From Pseudomonadota bacterium (GTDB taxonomy: Bacteria; Pseudomonadota; Alphaproteobacteria; Micropepsales; Micropepsaceae): a stretch of DNA of 15,770 nt. Where the stretch lies: NCBI GenBank assembly GCA_021808875.1, contig JAKBAU010000046.1, forward strand, positions 1 to 15,770. The letters are read 5' to 3'. The notes under the pieces were generated by a model. That model was given only the letters and a program-made list of their open reading frames with translations. It searched no databases and was not told the DNA's origin. Each line of letters opens with the position of its first letter. Position 1 is the first letter of the stretch. Both the position numbers and the translations under genes were made by a program. Shown in pieces: positions 1 through 8,155 of the stretch.

Positions 1-74
1 TGCGTTCAGTAGCCCTAACACCACCAATTTGGCACATTGCGATGCCGTCTGGGGAGGGCGGCAACCACCCCATC
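1..74. other. Left edge, no gene recognised
   Basis: No open reading frame with family resemblance and no RNA gene was seen in this short stretch to the left of the IS5-family element. It does not resemble the missing 5' half of the dehydrogenase remnant found at 2174-2676. Confidence 0.4.
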
Positions 75-958
75 TGACTCTGAATGGTAGCCATCCTAAC
101 TTTGGCGTGCGATTTTTCTTGTGAGCAGGCGGATGTGGGCGAGCATGAGCCATGCGGTGGCACTGGCGATTGTTGCCTCGAAGTCCTTGGCGAGGCGGCG
201 GCATCTGCCGAGCCAGGCGAAGGTCCTCTCGACAACCCATCGGCGGGGCAGGAGTTCAAATCCTTCTGCGGTATCGGAGCGCTTTACGATTTGGATCGTC
301 CATTTCCCGATCTTCTCGAGGCGTCCTTGCAGCTTGGGCCCGGCATAGCCACCATCGGCGAAGACATGCCGCAGCGAGGGATATTTCTTGCGGATGGATT
401 TGAGCACGCCGGGCGCACCGTCGCGATCTTGAACACCGGCGGGATGGATCACAAGCCCGACGAGGTTTCCGAGCGTATCGGTGACGATATGCCGTTTGCG
501 TCCCTTGATCTTCTTGCCCGCATCGAACCCGCGCGGCCCGCCCGCCTCGGTCGTTTTCACCGACTGGCTGTCGATCACGCCCGCCGTTGGCGATGCCGAG
601 CGTCCAGCCAGCTCCCGCGCCCTCGCGACCAGCGCCCGATTGATGCGGGTCAGAGTGCCGTCACGGCTGAAACGGTAGAAATATGCCTGTACCGTTGTGA
701 AGGGTGCGAACTCCCTGGGCAGTTGCCGCCATTGGCAGCCAGTGGACAACATGTAGAGAATCGCCTCAACAATCACGCGCAGAGATACAGAGCGCGGCCG
801 TCCCCGCCGCGCCGGTGCCGGCATAAAGGGCGCTATCAAAGCCCATTCGGTATCGGTAAGGCTGCTTGCATAGCGAAGATCATCCCGGCAGTATCGCTGC
901 CGGGCGGTTTCAGTCCAAGTCATCGTGATTCCGTCAGTTGTGGCAAACCAATAGAATC
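75..958 (-). mobile_element. IS5-family insertion sequence (ends approximate)
   Basis: A single-gene insertion sequence of about 0.88 kb. The transposase fills almost all of it. The ends proposed here are an imperfect inverted pair, GACTCTGAATGGTAGCC at 76-92 against GATTCTATTGGTTTGCC (reverse complement of 942-958), matching at 10 of 17 positions and lying just outside the gene on both sides. No convincing target-site duplication flanks them, so the exact ends are uncertain. The family call rests on the transposase. Confidence 0.6.
96..923 (-). CDS. IS5-family transposase (DDE)
   Basis: This 275-residue protein catalyses cut-and-paste movement of the insertion sequence. It shows the usual IS5-family order: an N-terminal DUF4096-like segment (residues about 20-95, with SLTDTEWALIAPFMP and GCQWRQLP), then the DDE catalytic core. 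The likely metal-binding residues are D118 in VIDSQSVKT, D190 in FADGGYAG and E232 in WVVERTFAWLGR. The GPRGFDAGKKIKGRKRH block between the first and second Asp is typical of single-frame IS5 relatives. Length is normal, there is no internal stop, and the start ATG sits about 35 bp inside the proposed end, so the gene looks intact and possibly active. It reads away from the neighbouring IS630 element. The family call is firm; the subgroup is not assigned. Confidence 0.93.
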   Translation of the reverse strand: MTWTETARQRYCRDDLRYASSLTDTEWALIAPFMPAPARRGRPRSVSLRVIVEAILYMLSTGCQWRQLPREFAPFTTVQAYFYRFSRDGTLTRINRALVARARELAGRSASPTAGVIDSQSVKTTEAGGPRGFDAGKKIKGRKRHIVTDTLGNLVGLVIHPAGVQDRDGAPGVLKSIRKKYPSLRHVFADGGYAGPKLQGRLEKIGKWTIQIVKRSDTAEGFELLPRRWVVERTFAWLGRCRRLAKDFEATIASATAWLMLAHIRLLTRKIARQS

Positions 959-1083
959 ACAACCAGCTGAAATCGCTCAACTATCTTTTTCGGTCAGGTT
1001 CTTATACCAGGGGCCTGAAGCTCTGACTCTTTTTTATCCCTGAGGGATTTCCGTTTGTCCCTTGCTGTGATTCGCTGCGCCTA

Positions 1084-2171
1084 GAGTCGATTCGCATGGG
1101 GTGGGCAATGGGAGCGGCGGTCAAAATTACACGGTCTGACGAGGATAGCTCAGAGCTACGTCGGTTGGCGGCAAAGACTGCAGATGCGGAGCAAAGCCGC
1201 CGGCTGTTGGCGATCGCCATGATCAAGGAGGGGGTTAACCGCACGGAGGCGGCCCGGCTGACCGGCATGGATCGGCAGACCCTACGCGATTGGGTCCGTC
1301 GCTACAACGAGGCCGGCGCCGCCGGGCTGTTATCGCGCAAGCCGCCTGGCGTCGCACCCAGGCTGACCACGGAGCAGATGCAGGAGTTGCGACAACTGAC
1401 GTTGGATGGTCCCGATCCTGAACGCCATGACGTGGTGCGGTGGCGCTGTTGCGATCTGCAAAAGGAAATTGCCGCGCGGTTTGGTGTGGAGATTTGCGAG
1501 CGCACGGTTGGCAAGTGGTTGCACAAACTTGGGCTGACACGGCTCCAGCCTCGTCCTCATCATCCCAAAAAAGACGGTGACGCCCAGGAGGCTTTCAAGA
1601 AAACTTTGCTGCCAGCATAAGTAAGGCCATTGCCGGCAGGGACATCAAACAACCTGTCGAAATCTGGTTCCAAGATGAAGCCAGGGTCGGACAAAAAGGT
1701 GGCCATGCCTATATTTGGGCAAAGGTCGGCTCACGCCCGCCCATGGTGCGGGATAACCGGCACGACACGGCCTATATTTTCGGCGCCATTTGCCCCGCCC
1801 GTGGCGTTGGTGCGGCGATACTCATGCCGGGGGCAACCACGGAAGGCATGAACCTGCATCTGGCCGAAATCAGCACGCAAATTGCCAGCGGCGCATTGGC
1901 CGTGCTCGTCTGCGACGGTGCTGGCTGGCATATCGGCCATGAACTCGTCGTGCCAGACAATATCGTGCTGCTGCCCCTGCCGCCTTATGCGCCCGAACTC
2001 AACCCCATGGAGAATGTCTGGCAGTTTCTGCGCGCCAATAAACTCTGCACAAAAGTTTGGAAAAATTACGATGCCATCCTCGCCGCCTGCAAAGACGCAT
2101 GGAACTGGCTGATCAGCCAGCCCGAAAAAATCAGGTCAATCGGCACCCGAGATTGGGCAACGGTCAATGTC
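1084..2171 (+). mobile_element. IS630-family insertion sequence at a TA target
   Basis: About 1.09 kb, bounded by TA dinucleotides at 1082-1083 and 2172-2173, as expected for the TA target duplication of IS630/Tc1-type elements. The terminal sequences both begin GA next to the TA and share only a weak inverted match, so the exact ends are an inference from the TA pair, the transposase position and the abrupt resumption of a dehydrogenase reading frame at 2174. The transposase stop codon TAG at 2172-2174 uses the flanking TA. The element carries one transposase, split by a frameshift. Confidence 0.7.
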
Positions 2172-2174
2172 TAG
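1096..2174 (+). pseudogene. IS630-family transposase, split by a -1 frameshift
   Basis: Two reading frames together encode a transposase of about 359 residues, the normal length for the family. The first frame (1096-1620) holds the helix-turn-helix DNA-binding half, with NRTEAARLTGMDRQTLRDWV and a second winged helix near ICERTVGKWLHKLGL. The second frame, open from about 1602 to 2174, holds the DDE core: Asp in WFQDEARVG, Asp in LVCDGAGWH and Glu in APELNPMENVW. The frames join at AAGAAAACT (1597-1605). Restoring one A gives an uninterrupted protein, so loss of one base from the A run is the simplest reading. A programmed -1 shift is possible because some IS630 relatives use one, but the site is a poor slippery sequence. 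ATG at 1108 is an alternative start. Confidence 0.85.
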
Positions 2175-2676
2175 GGCCAGTGGTATTAGAGATCGCTGAT
2201 GATCTAGCCTCGGATGAGCGTCTGGAACGCGCGCGTGCACTGGGGGCAAAGGGGGGCATCAATCCCGCGCGCGAGAATCTGGCCGAGCGCCTCAGCGCGC
2301 CTTGCATGGCACGGTTCCATTCTACACCGGCACTTGCATTGGTACCGATGCCTATCTCGATGCCGCGGGTGCTCCAAACATCGCCAATGACGTGATTGCC
2401 ATGGCCAAGCCAAAGGCGAAACTGGTAGTGAGTGCGGTCTACACGAAGCCCGTCGAGGTCAACTTCGTGCGCATGCTGAGCAAAGAGCTGATCATTACTA
2501 CAGCGGCTGACTACCCGACCGAGATGAATGATGTTGTAGCGGCTCTGCCGCGGATCAAGGAAAAGGCTGCCACGCTTATCAGCCACCGCTTTCCACTCGA
2601 AGACGTGGTCGCTGCCCTGGGCGTTGCAGGGACTTCCGGCTCGGCCAAGGTAATGATTCGGGTCAACGGCGCATGA
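2174..2676 (+). pseudogene. Zinc-type medium-chain dehydrogenase, 3' remnant
   Basis: The C-terminal half of a medium-chain alcohol/sorbitol-type dehydrogenase. The remnant starts in the cofactor-binding fold with PVVLEIADDLASDERLERA, continues with RALGAK, then shifts frame near 2300-2302 to HGTVPFYTG, TDAYLDAAGAPN, KLVVSAVYTKPVEVNF and HRFPLEDVVAALG, ending with a normal TGA. The N-terminal catalytic domain with the zinc ligands is missing, because the IS630 element lies immediately upstream. The start of similarity coincides with the TA at 2172-2173, so the insertion probably interrupted the gene. The other half is not found to the left, which points to a later deletion or rearrangement. 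The product cannot be functional. Confidence 0.8.
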
Positions 2677-2757
2677 CGCCGCCCGCGTCCGGGCACGGCA
2701 TTCACGCGGCGTACTGTTGAGCGGTTGGCTCATAGGCTATGCTCTCGGCCAAGCGGG

Positions 2758-2768
2758 GGCAACTTGCC
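2758..2768. promoter_or_regulatory. Small palindrome upstream of the TetR gene
   Basis: GGCAAcTTGCC is a perfect palindrome with one central base, ending 31 bp before the TetR-family start codon. TetR regulators often repress their own promoter through such sites. No promoter could be placed with confidence, so the role is a guess. Confidence 0.25.
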
Positions 2769-2799
2769 TTGCGTGAACAGTCGCACTAATCGTCGGTAG

Positions 2800-3381
2800 A
2801 TGGAGATTCAACCGTCCCCCCAACCGAAGCGACGCAACGCGCTCAAGACGCGGCAGCGCATTCTGGAATGCGCGTTCGATCTTTTTTCAGCGCATGGCTA
2901 TTCGGGTACCGGTATCAGAGACATTGCTGAGCAGGCCGGTGTCGCTTCTTCCCTTGTGTTGCGCTATTTTTCCAACAAGGCCACCTTGTTTGAAGAATCT
3001 TTGATGCATGCCATCTACGCGCGTGGCTTCTTCGTGAAGGAAAAGGCCGAGTTCGGCGCGAAAATGGCGAAGCTGATTATGCGGGATCGTGATGCGTTGA
3101 TCCCTGCCGTAATGGCAATGGCCATCGCCGATCCCGAATCACGCGCGGTGGCGAAGCGCGTGACCGACGAAGTGGTTCTTAAGGCCCTCTCGGAGTGGCT
3201 GGGACCTCCCGACGCGCGGGCCCGCGCATTAAGCATGTTGATCCTGCTCAATGGCTTCTCCCTGCAGACTCGCCACCTGCTTTCGGGAAAGATTCCCCCA
3301 GAAACCGTCGCCTGGTTCGCGCGTGCGCTTCAGCAACTCGCCGATGGCAGCGATGCCACACCTGAACGTGGGAAGGCATGA
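2800..3381 (+). CDS. TetR/AcrR-family transcriptional regulator
   Basis: A 193-residue one-component repressor, dimeric and cytoplasmic in known family members. The N-terminal helix-turn-helix is clear at residues about 16-62: TRQRILECAFDLFSAHGYSG, then IRDIAEQAGVASSLVLRYF and SNKATLFEESL. The C-terminal ligand domain is generic (ALIPAVMAMAIADPESRAVAKRV onward), so the ligand cannot be told. No strong ribosome-binding site precedes the ATG. The gene stands alone: a dehydrogenase remnant lies upstream, and the sulfotransferase gene converges on it with a gap of only 24 bp. It may control itself, the dehydrogenase formerly upstream, or the nearby catabolic genes; the sequence does not decide between these. 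The family call is firm. Confidence 0.93.
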   Translation: MEIQPSPQPKRRNALKTRQRILECAFDLFSAHGYSGTGIRDIAEQAGVASSLVLRYFSNKATLFEESLMHAIYARGFFVKEKAEFGAKMAKLIMRDRDALIPAVMAMAIADPESRAVAKRVTDEVVLKALSEWLGPPDARARALSMLILLNGFSLQTRHLLSGKIPPETVAWFARALQQLADGSDATPERGKA

Positions 3382-3405
3382 CAGTTCTAGCACGTTCCAG
3401 ATCTT

Positions 3406-4677
3406 TCACGCGGGGCGTTTCAGGAAGGGGAAGGCGTCGAAATAAAATTTGAAGCGTTGGCGCAGCTCGGCCGGGGCAATACCGAAATCTCGTTCCAGAT
3501 GGTATGCTATCTGTCCATGTTTTCCACGCGGATGGCTGGCAACGAACGCCGCCACTTCGCGATCCGCCTCTTCTGTGTTTGGCAATCCGGCTTTGGCGCG
3601 CACCGCGCGGACAACCGCCATGTCATCGGCCATGAAGGTATCGAACGGCACGTCCACGCTTTGCGCCTCCGGCCAGATGTACCGGTCGCGCACGCACGCG
3701 CGCAACAGTTTCTCAACCCTGTCGCTCCAATAATCGAGCAGGCCACTGGCATCGATGTCCGGATAGAACATGCGCTCCCCATAAGCGATCATGGTGATGG
3801 CGGATTGGATCACTTCGACAGGGTCGCGATAGGTGATGGCCACCGTGGCATCCGGGAACACTGTCTTCAACACGGGAAGCTGCTCAAGGTGCTGCGGGCA
3901 TTTGGTAACCCAGCGTTTGCGCGGCCGCCCAGCTTGCGCGTCCTGCCATTGCAGCAGCTTCAGGCCGGTCTTCATATATTCATAGTGTGGCGTCTGGTCG
4001 GTAGATAGATAGTAGTCACGCCATTTGGGCGAGCGGGCAACCCATTCAAAATTATAAGAGGCGAAATCCGGGCCCTGCAGTTCAATGTCCTCATGAAAAT
4101 GGTCGGGCTCCATCGGATGCATCGCGGCAGACAGCGGGTTGGCCGCCTGCGAGAGCTCCCATGCCGCGGCGCAGCGGGCGTAGCGCGGGTCTCCCCCGTC
4201 CGGCGCATCAGGCTCCAGCAGGTTGCGCACCGGCTCGTTGATTTCCCATAATGGCGTCGAGCGCAAACGCGTGTCGGCGCCAAGCAGGTTGAGCAAATGG
4301 GTTGTGCCGGAACGCGGCAGGCCGACGACGATGACCGGCCGTTCGATCACCTCGTCATGGATCTGTGGATGCTTTCTGAGCGTGTCCTGGATGAGGAGCC
4401 GATTGGTGGCATAGCGCACGAGGTAGCGCTGCAGGAAGGCGCGCTTGATCGCATAGGCGCGCGTATCGCCGTTCCATTCGCTGATCAGGCGCGCAAGCCG
4501 CTCGTGAAAATCCTGCGGGCCGAAGTCCGACAGCCCTGTGGCACGCCGGGCAGTATCAAGGATGGCATTTTGGTCAATTGTAACCGGATCGGCCTCAGCC
4601 GCCGCAATTGCCTGCAGTTGCGCGGCGCTGCGAACAGGGTCGGTCAGGTCGTCAATCTCGATATATGCGCTCGCCAT
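3406..4677 (-). CDS. Sulfotransferase-family protein (Sulfotransfer_3 type)
   Basis: 423 residues, predicted to transfer sulfate from PAPS to a hydroxyl or amine of an organic acceptor. The PAPS 5'-phosphosulfate loop GLPRSGTTHLL lies at residues 119-129, followed by TPLWEINEP. The 3'-phosphate-binding element is ITYRDPVEVIQSAITM, after VTKCPQHLEQLPVLKTVFPD. An N-terminal helical extension of about 110 residues is usual in the large bacterial members often found in sphingomonads and mycobacteria. There is no signal peptide, so it is cytoplasmic. GGGACGGA precedes the ATG at a sensible spacing. The gene is divergent from the DUF1214-like gene, with 213 bp between them. The natural acceptor is unknown, and some members of this group have never been shown to transfer sulfate. 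Confidence 0.88.
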   Translation of the reverse strand: MASAYIEIDDLTDPVRSAAQLQAIAAAEADPVTIDQNAILDTARRATGLSDFGPQDFHERLARLISEWNGDTRAYAIKRAFLQRYLVRYATNRLLIQDTLRKHPQIHDEVIERPVIVVGLPRSGTTHLLNLLGADTRLRSTPLWEINEPVRNLLEPDAPDGGDPRYARCAAAWELSQAANPLSAAMHPMEPDHFHEDIELQGPDFASYNFEWVARSPKWRDYYLSTDQTPHYEYMKTGLKLLQWQDAQAGRPRKRWVTKCPQHLEQLPVLKTVFPDATVAITYRDPVEVIQSAITMIAYGERMFYPDIDASGLLDYWSDRVEKLLRACVRDRYIWPEAQSVDVPFDTFMADDMAVVRAVRAKAGLPNTEEADREVAAFVASHPRGKHGQIAYHLERDFGIAPAELRQRFKFYFDAFPFLKRPA

Positions 4678-4890
4678 TTGTCCGTCCCATTTCGATTATT
4701 CGAATGGCCGCCGTGCTCCTGGGCGGCGATCCATATTGTAGGTCTCGTATAATATGTGGTACGGTCGGTCACAATACCTGCCAGCGTGGCCTGTGCATGC
4801 GTGGCAATAATTTCGACCGGAACGGAATTCGAGCGATGTCCGCATTTGAGATTTATTCAGCTTTCGTAAGCTCATAGGCTCATTCAGAAA
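4678..4890. promoter_or_regulatory. Divergent intergenic region, sulfotransferase/DUF1214
   Basis: These 213 bp must hold the promoters of both divergent genes. A perfect -10-like TATAAT lies at 4748-4753 on the plus strand but has no good -35 partner at 16-18 bp. An inverted repeat TTCGA-N4-TCGAA lies at 4691-4704, close to the sulfotransferase start. The region is AT-richer than its flanks. No known operator was recognised. Confidence 0.35.
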
Positions 4891-6105
4891 ATGGCGGGCA
4901 CGATGGATATGACAGCAGCAGCCGAAGCGCTTCCGGGCTGGAATGATTTCGCCGAATGCGTGCAGACATTGCCTCAGCGCATGCTGCAGCTCCTCCCGGA
5001 GGACCGTCGATCCGATCCACATCTCGTTACGAAAATCGAACGGATGGCGCTTGAAGCCGTTGCTAGCCAAGTGCTGGGGTGGCTCGGCAGCGATGGCGAT
5101 CATCCACAATTCATGCCAGCTATTGGTCAGGTATTGAACGTTGGCCAGCCGAATGCCGATACGGTGTACCGTTCTGCGTCGATCACGCCGGGTGGCATTT
5201 TCCGTCTGCGCGGCGAGCGCGGTTCATTGCGGATCGCCGTCATTTCGGAGGTCGGGCATACGCCCAGGGCCGGCGGGCAGAGCGGTCCCCATAAGGCGGT
5301 TCATGATATCAATAGCCTGAGTGTCGATGGCGATGACCGGTTCGACGTCATCCTCAGCGTTGAGCGGCCGATGGGATATGAGGGAGACTGGTGGGCGCTT
5401 TCACCGTCCACCAACATGCTGATGATGCGCCTGGTGAGTTGCGCCTGGGCCACGGAACGCTCGCCGACCATCGCCATTGAACGATTGGACGTCGCGCCGC
5501 AGCGGCCGCGCCCAACGGCCGATATGTTCAATGTCAAACTGCGCGGGCTCAGACCATCCGTCGAGTTTCTCGCGCTGATGTTCGTGAACCACCACGAAAA
5601 ATTGCGTGCCGAGGGTTATATCAACAAGCTCAAGGCTTTCGATCTTAGCGATTCCGGCGGACTAACGGGACAGTTCTATTATGAGGGCGCTTATGAGCTT
5701 GCCGATGATGAGGCGTTGATTGTCGAGGTTAAGATGCCAGGGCGATGCCATTATCGTTCACTCATACTGACCAACGAGATCTATCAGACGACCGACTGGT
5801 ATAATAACCATGCCAGCCTCAACGATGTTCAAGCGCCTACGGATGCGGATGGTATATTGCGCATCGTCATCTCGGCCGGCGACCCGGGTGTTGCGAACTG
5901 GCTCGACACGGCCGGTTATGGGCGAGGCGTCATCCAGGGACGCTGGACGGATTGCGATTCTCAGCCCATTCCCACTGTCGCCAGGCTCAAGTTATCCGAC
6001 GTTCGAAATTGCCTTCCCGCCGGCGCGCCGAGCATTTCCCCTGCCGAGCGCGCACGTATCATTCGCGACCGCCGCGCAGCCCTGCTTGAAAGACCGTTGT
6101 GGTAA
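4891..6105 (+). CDS. DUF1214-like protein of unknown function
   Basis: A 404-residue protein without a signal peptide or membrane segment. The stretch NADTVYRSASITPGGIFRLR (residues about 88-107) is the hallmark of DUF1214-type proteins, and the C-terminal part has the related pattern TDWYNNHASLN, WLDTAGYGRGVIQGRW and KLSDVRNCLP. Proteins of this kind occur next to catabolic genes in sphingomonads and actinobacteria, often beside sulfotransferases or dehydrogenases, but I know of no established reaction. No catalytic motif can be named. The start is uncertain: ATG codons at 4891, 4903 and 4909 all lack a strong ribosome-binding site. It is divergent from the sulfotransferase gene and followed after 120 bp by the methyltransferase gene. 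Confidence 0.75.
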   Translation: MAGTMDMTAAAEALPGWNDFAECVQTLPQRMLQLLPEDRRSDPHLVTKIERMALEAVASQVLGWLGSDGDHPQFMPAIGQVLNVGQPNADTVYRSASITPGGIFRLRGERGSLRIAVISEVGHTPRAGGQSGPHKAVHDINSLSVDGDDRFDVILSVERPMGYEGDWWALSPSTNMLMMRLVSCAWATERSPTIAIERLDVAPQRPRPTADMFNVKLRGLRPSVEFLALMFVNHHEKLRAEGYINKLKAFDLSDSGGLTGQFYYEGAYELADDEALIVEVKMPGRCHYRSLILTNEIYQTTDWYNNHASLNDVQAPTDADGILRIVISAGDPGVANWLDTAGYGRGVIQGRWTDCDSQPIPTVARLKLSDVRNCLPAGAPSISPAERARIIRDRRAALLERPLW

Positions 6106-6225
6106 AGCGGCTCGTTTTGACGGGGTTCGCTCGCATCGAACGCCGCGGTTGGGGGAGCTTTCGGCCATTTCGAAGGTTTCAAACCGGGGGTACATCGCTG
6201 TGTTGACAAAAACAGGGATAAGCCC

Positions 6226-6843
6226 GTGACGGGCTGGTACACACGCAGAATGGTGCCGCACATCGTCCGGATTGGGTGCGGTTGCGCGGCTCTCGGGCCG
6301 CTTCGTGAACGCATTATTTGCAAAGCACGAGGGCGCGTCCTAGATATCGGCTTTGGGGCAGGCGCAAACTTGGGCTATTATGATCGTGACAAATTGTCGG
6401 AGCTCGTGGGTGTCGAACCTTCCGAACAACTCCGCGCGATCGCGAAGGCAGCCGCGAAAAAGCTCGAATTTCCGATCACACTTCACGAAGCGGCCGCGGA
6501 ACGCTTGCCGTTTGCCGATGGCAGCTTCGATACTGTTGTATCAAGTTTTACCCTTTGTTCGGTCGAGGATCCCGGCTGCTGTTTGAAGGAAATCAAGCGG
6601 GTCCTCAAACCCGATGGCAGGCTGTTGTTTTGTGAGCATGGATTGGCACCGGACCCCGCGGTTAGTAAATGGCAGCGCCGTGTAGAACCGTGGTGGACGC
6701 CGGTATTCGGCGGGTGCCGTCTCACGCGCCCGGTCCGGGGCAATATTGAAGCTATTTTCAAGCTCGCGGAATGGAACGGTACGTATCAAAATGGAAGGCG
6801 CAGTCTCGCCGGATGGATGGAATGGGGCGAGGCGTGCCCATGA
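6226..6843 (+). CDS. Class I SAM-dependent methyltransferase (Methyltransf_11)
   Basis: A 205-residue methyltransferase predicted to move a methyl group from S-adenosylmethionine to a small molecule. Motif I (VLDIGFGAGANLGYY, residues 38-52) and the acidic loop GVEPSEQL (62-69) bind SAM. ERLPFADGSFDTVVSSFTLC and VLKPDGRLLFCEHG complete the UbiE-like fold. The order WYTRRMVPHIV - motif I - GGCRLTRPVR resembles the METTL7-like group. The GTG start at 6226 has AGGGAT seven bases upstream and keeps the conserved N-terminus; ATG at 6250 is less likely. The stop codon overlaps a possible moeA start (ATGA at 6840-6843), suggesting translational coupling. The substrate is unknown. A role in making or using the molybdoenzyme's substrate is only an inference from position. 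Confidence 0.88.
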   Translation: MTGWYTRRMVPHIVRIGCGCAALGPLRERIICKARGRVLDIGFGAGANLGYYDRDKLSELVGVEPSEQLRAIAKAAAKKLEFPITLHEAAAERLPFADGSFDTVVSSFTLCSVEDPGCCLKEIKRVLKPDGRLLFCEHGLAPDPAVSKWQRRVEPWWTPVFGGCRLTRPVRGNIEAIFKLAEWNGTYQNGRRSLAGWMEWGEACP

Positions 6844-8111
6844 AAACTGCTGAAAACTACGGTTCGGCCTCGGCGACAAAGCGTTGCGCAGCACCGCATC
6901 TCACGAAGCCAGGCAGCACGATGATCTCGTTCGATGAGGCGCTTCGCATTTTGGAGGCACGGGTCACGCCGGTCGGGCGCGAGAATTTACCGTTACGCGC
7001 GGTTGATGGGCGTGTCTTGGCCGAAGACCTGACGGCCGGCATGGATTTTCCCCGCAGTGATGTTTCCGCGATGGACGGGTACGCTGTCTGCAGAAATGAT
7101 ATGCTTGAGCCCGGCGAGCGCTTTAAAGTGGTCGGGGAGGCCTATCCTGGAACACCTTTTGCGGAAACCGTGGGGCCGGGGCAGGCTGTCCGCATATTTA
7201 CGGGTGCTGCCATGCCACCGGGAGCTGAGCGCGTGGTTGTGCAGGAGGATGTTGCGCGGACAGGCGCGTGGATTCTACTCGAGCGCAAGCCTGGCGCAGC
7301 CTCGCATGTGCGGTGCCACGGAAGCGATTTCAAAGAAGGCAGCATTCTTCTTGCGGCTGGCCAATTTCTCGGCCCCCGGGATATGATCGCGGCTGCCGCT
7401 GCGGAAACTGCGACGGTGACCGTGGCCCAGTTGCCCCGCGTGGTGATTATCAGCACCGGCGATGAGCTCGTCGAACCAGGAACCACACACCACCGGCCGG
7501 GCACGATCCCGGATACGGTCAGTTTCGGCATAGCGGCCTGTGTGCGGCAGTGGGGCGGACGAGTCATGAGAACCGTGAGGGTCGTGGACCGGCTGGAAAA
7601 ACTTCAGGCAGCCGCCGGCGAGGCATTTGCCGATGGCGATTTGATCGTCGTGACCGGAGGTGCTTCAGTCGGAGAGCGCGACTTTGGCAAGCCGATGTTC
7701 GCGCCGCACGGTCTCCAACTCTTATTCGCTAATGTTGCTATCAAGCCGGGCAAGCCGGTCTGGCTGGGGCACGCGGCGGACAGTCATATCCTCGGTCTGC
7801 CGGGCAATCCGGTCTCCGCGATGGTGGTTGCGCGGCTGTTCTTGCGGCCACTGCTGGCGCTAATGTTGGGCCAACGCCGCCCAGCCGCTCTTGAATGGCG
7901 GCGGCTGCCGCTCGCGGTGCGGTTGAACCAAGCGGGAGACCGTGAAGCATTTGTTCGTGCCGCTTGGCGAGAAGATGGCTTGTATCCGCTCGAAAATCAG
8001 GATACCGGCGCGCAGTCGGCTCTGGCCGATGCCGGTTGGCTCATCCGTTGTTCGCCCCGCCAGCGGGAACTCGCAAAGGGTGAAATCGTATCTGCGCTGG
8101 CCTTCGAATGA
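6840..8111 (+). CDS. moeA: Molybdopterin molybdotransferase MoeA
   Basis: Inserts molybdate into adenylylated molybdopterin, the last common step of molybdenum cofactor synthesis, in the cytoplasm. All diagnostic blocks are present: PRSDVSAMDGYAV, RIFTGAAMPPGAERVVVQED, IISTGDELVEPG, VTGGASVGERDF, IKPGKPVWLG and GLPGNPVSAMV. The C-terminal domain IV is complete. Two starts are possible. ATG 6840 overlaps the methyltransferase stop as ATGA, has GGCGAGG in front, and gives 423 residues with a 27-residue leader. ATG 6921 gives the usual 396 residues beginning MISFDEAL but has only a weak ribosome-binding site. The gene is part of a partial cofactor set with moaA, moaD and moaE, which lie on the far side of the molybdoenzyme. 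Confidence 0.97.
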   Translation: MKTAENYGSASATKRCAAPHLTKPGSTMISFDEALRILEARVTPVGRENLPLRAVDGRVLAEDLTAGMDFPRSDVSAMDGYAVCRNDMLEPGERFKVVGEAYPGTPFAETVGPGQAVRIFTGAAMPPGAERVVVQEDVARTGAWILLERKPGAASHVRCHGSDFKEGSILLAAGQFLGPRDMIAAAAAETATVTVAQLPRVVIISTGDELVEPGTTHHRPGTIPDTVSFGIAACVRQWGGRVMRTVRVVDRLEKLQAAAGEAFADGDLIVVTGGASVGERDFGKPMFAPHGLQLLFANVAIKPGKPVWLGHAADSHILGLPGNPVSAMVVARLFLRPLLALMLGQRRPAALEWRRLPLAVRLNQAGDREAFVRAAWREDGLYPLENQDTGAQSALADAGWLIRCSPRQRELAKGEIVSALAFE

Positions 8112-8155
8112 ATGGTACCGCAGAATTCTAGAACGATATAGCAAGGGAGAAGAAT

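Noticed and set aside
73..1030. Nine-base direct repeat TCTGACTCT at 73-81 and 1022-1030, flanking the IS5-family gene
   Set aside because: Nine-base duplications are typical of the IS903 group, but this transposase is not of that type, and the sequences just inside the repeats do not form an inverted pair. Probably chance.
84..1043. Long plus-strand open frame across the IS5-family gene
   Set aside because: It is the antisense shadow of the transposase and has no family resemblance.
1036..1048. Palindrome ATCCCTGAGGGAT near a T6 run as a terminator
   Set aside because: The T run precedes the hairpin on the plus strand and becomes an A run after it on the minus strand, so it cannot act as a normal terminator.
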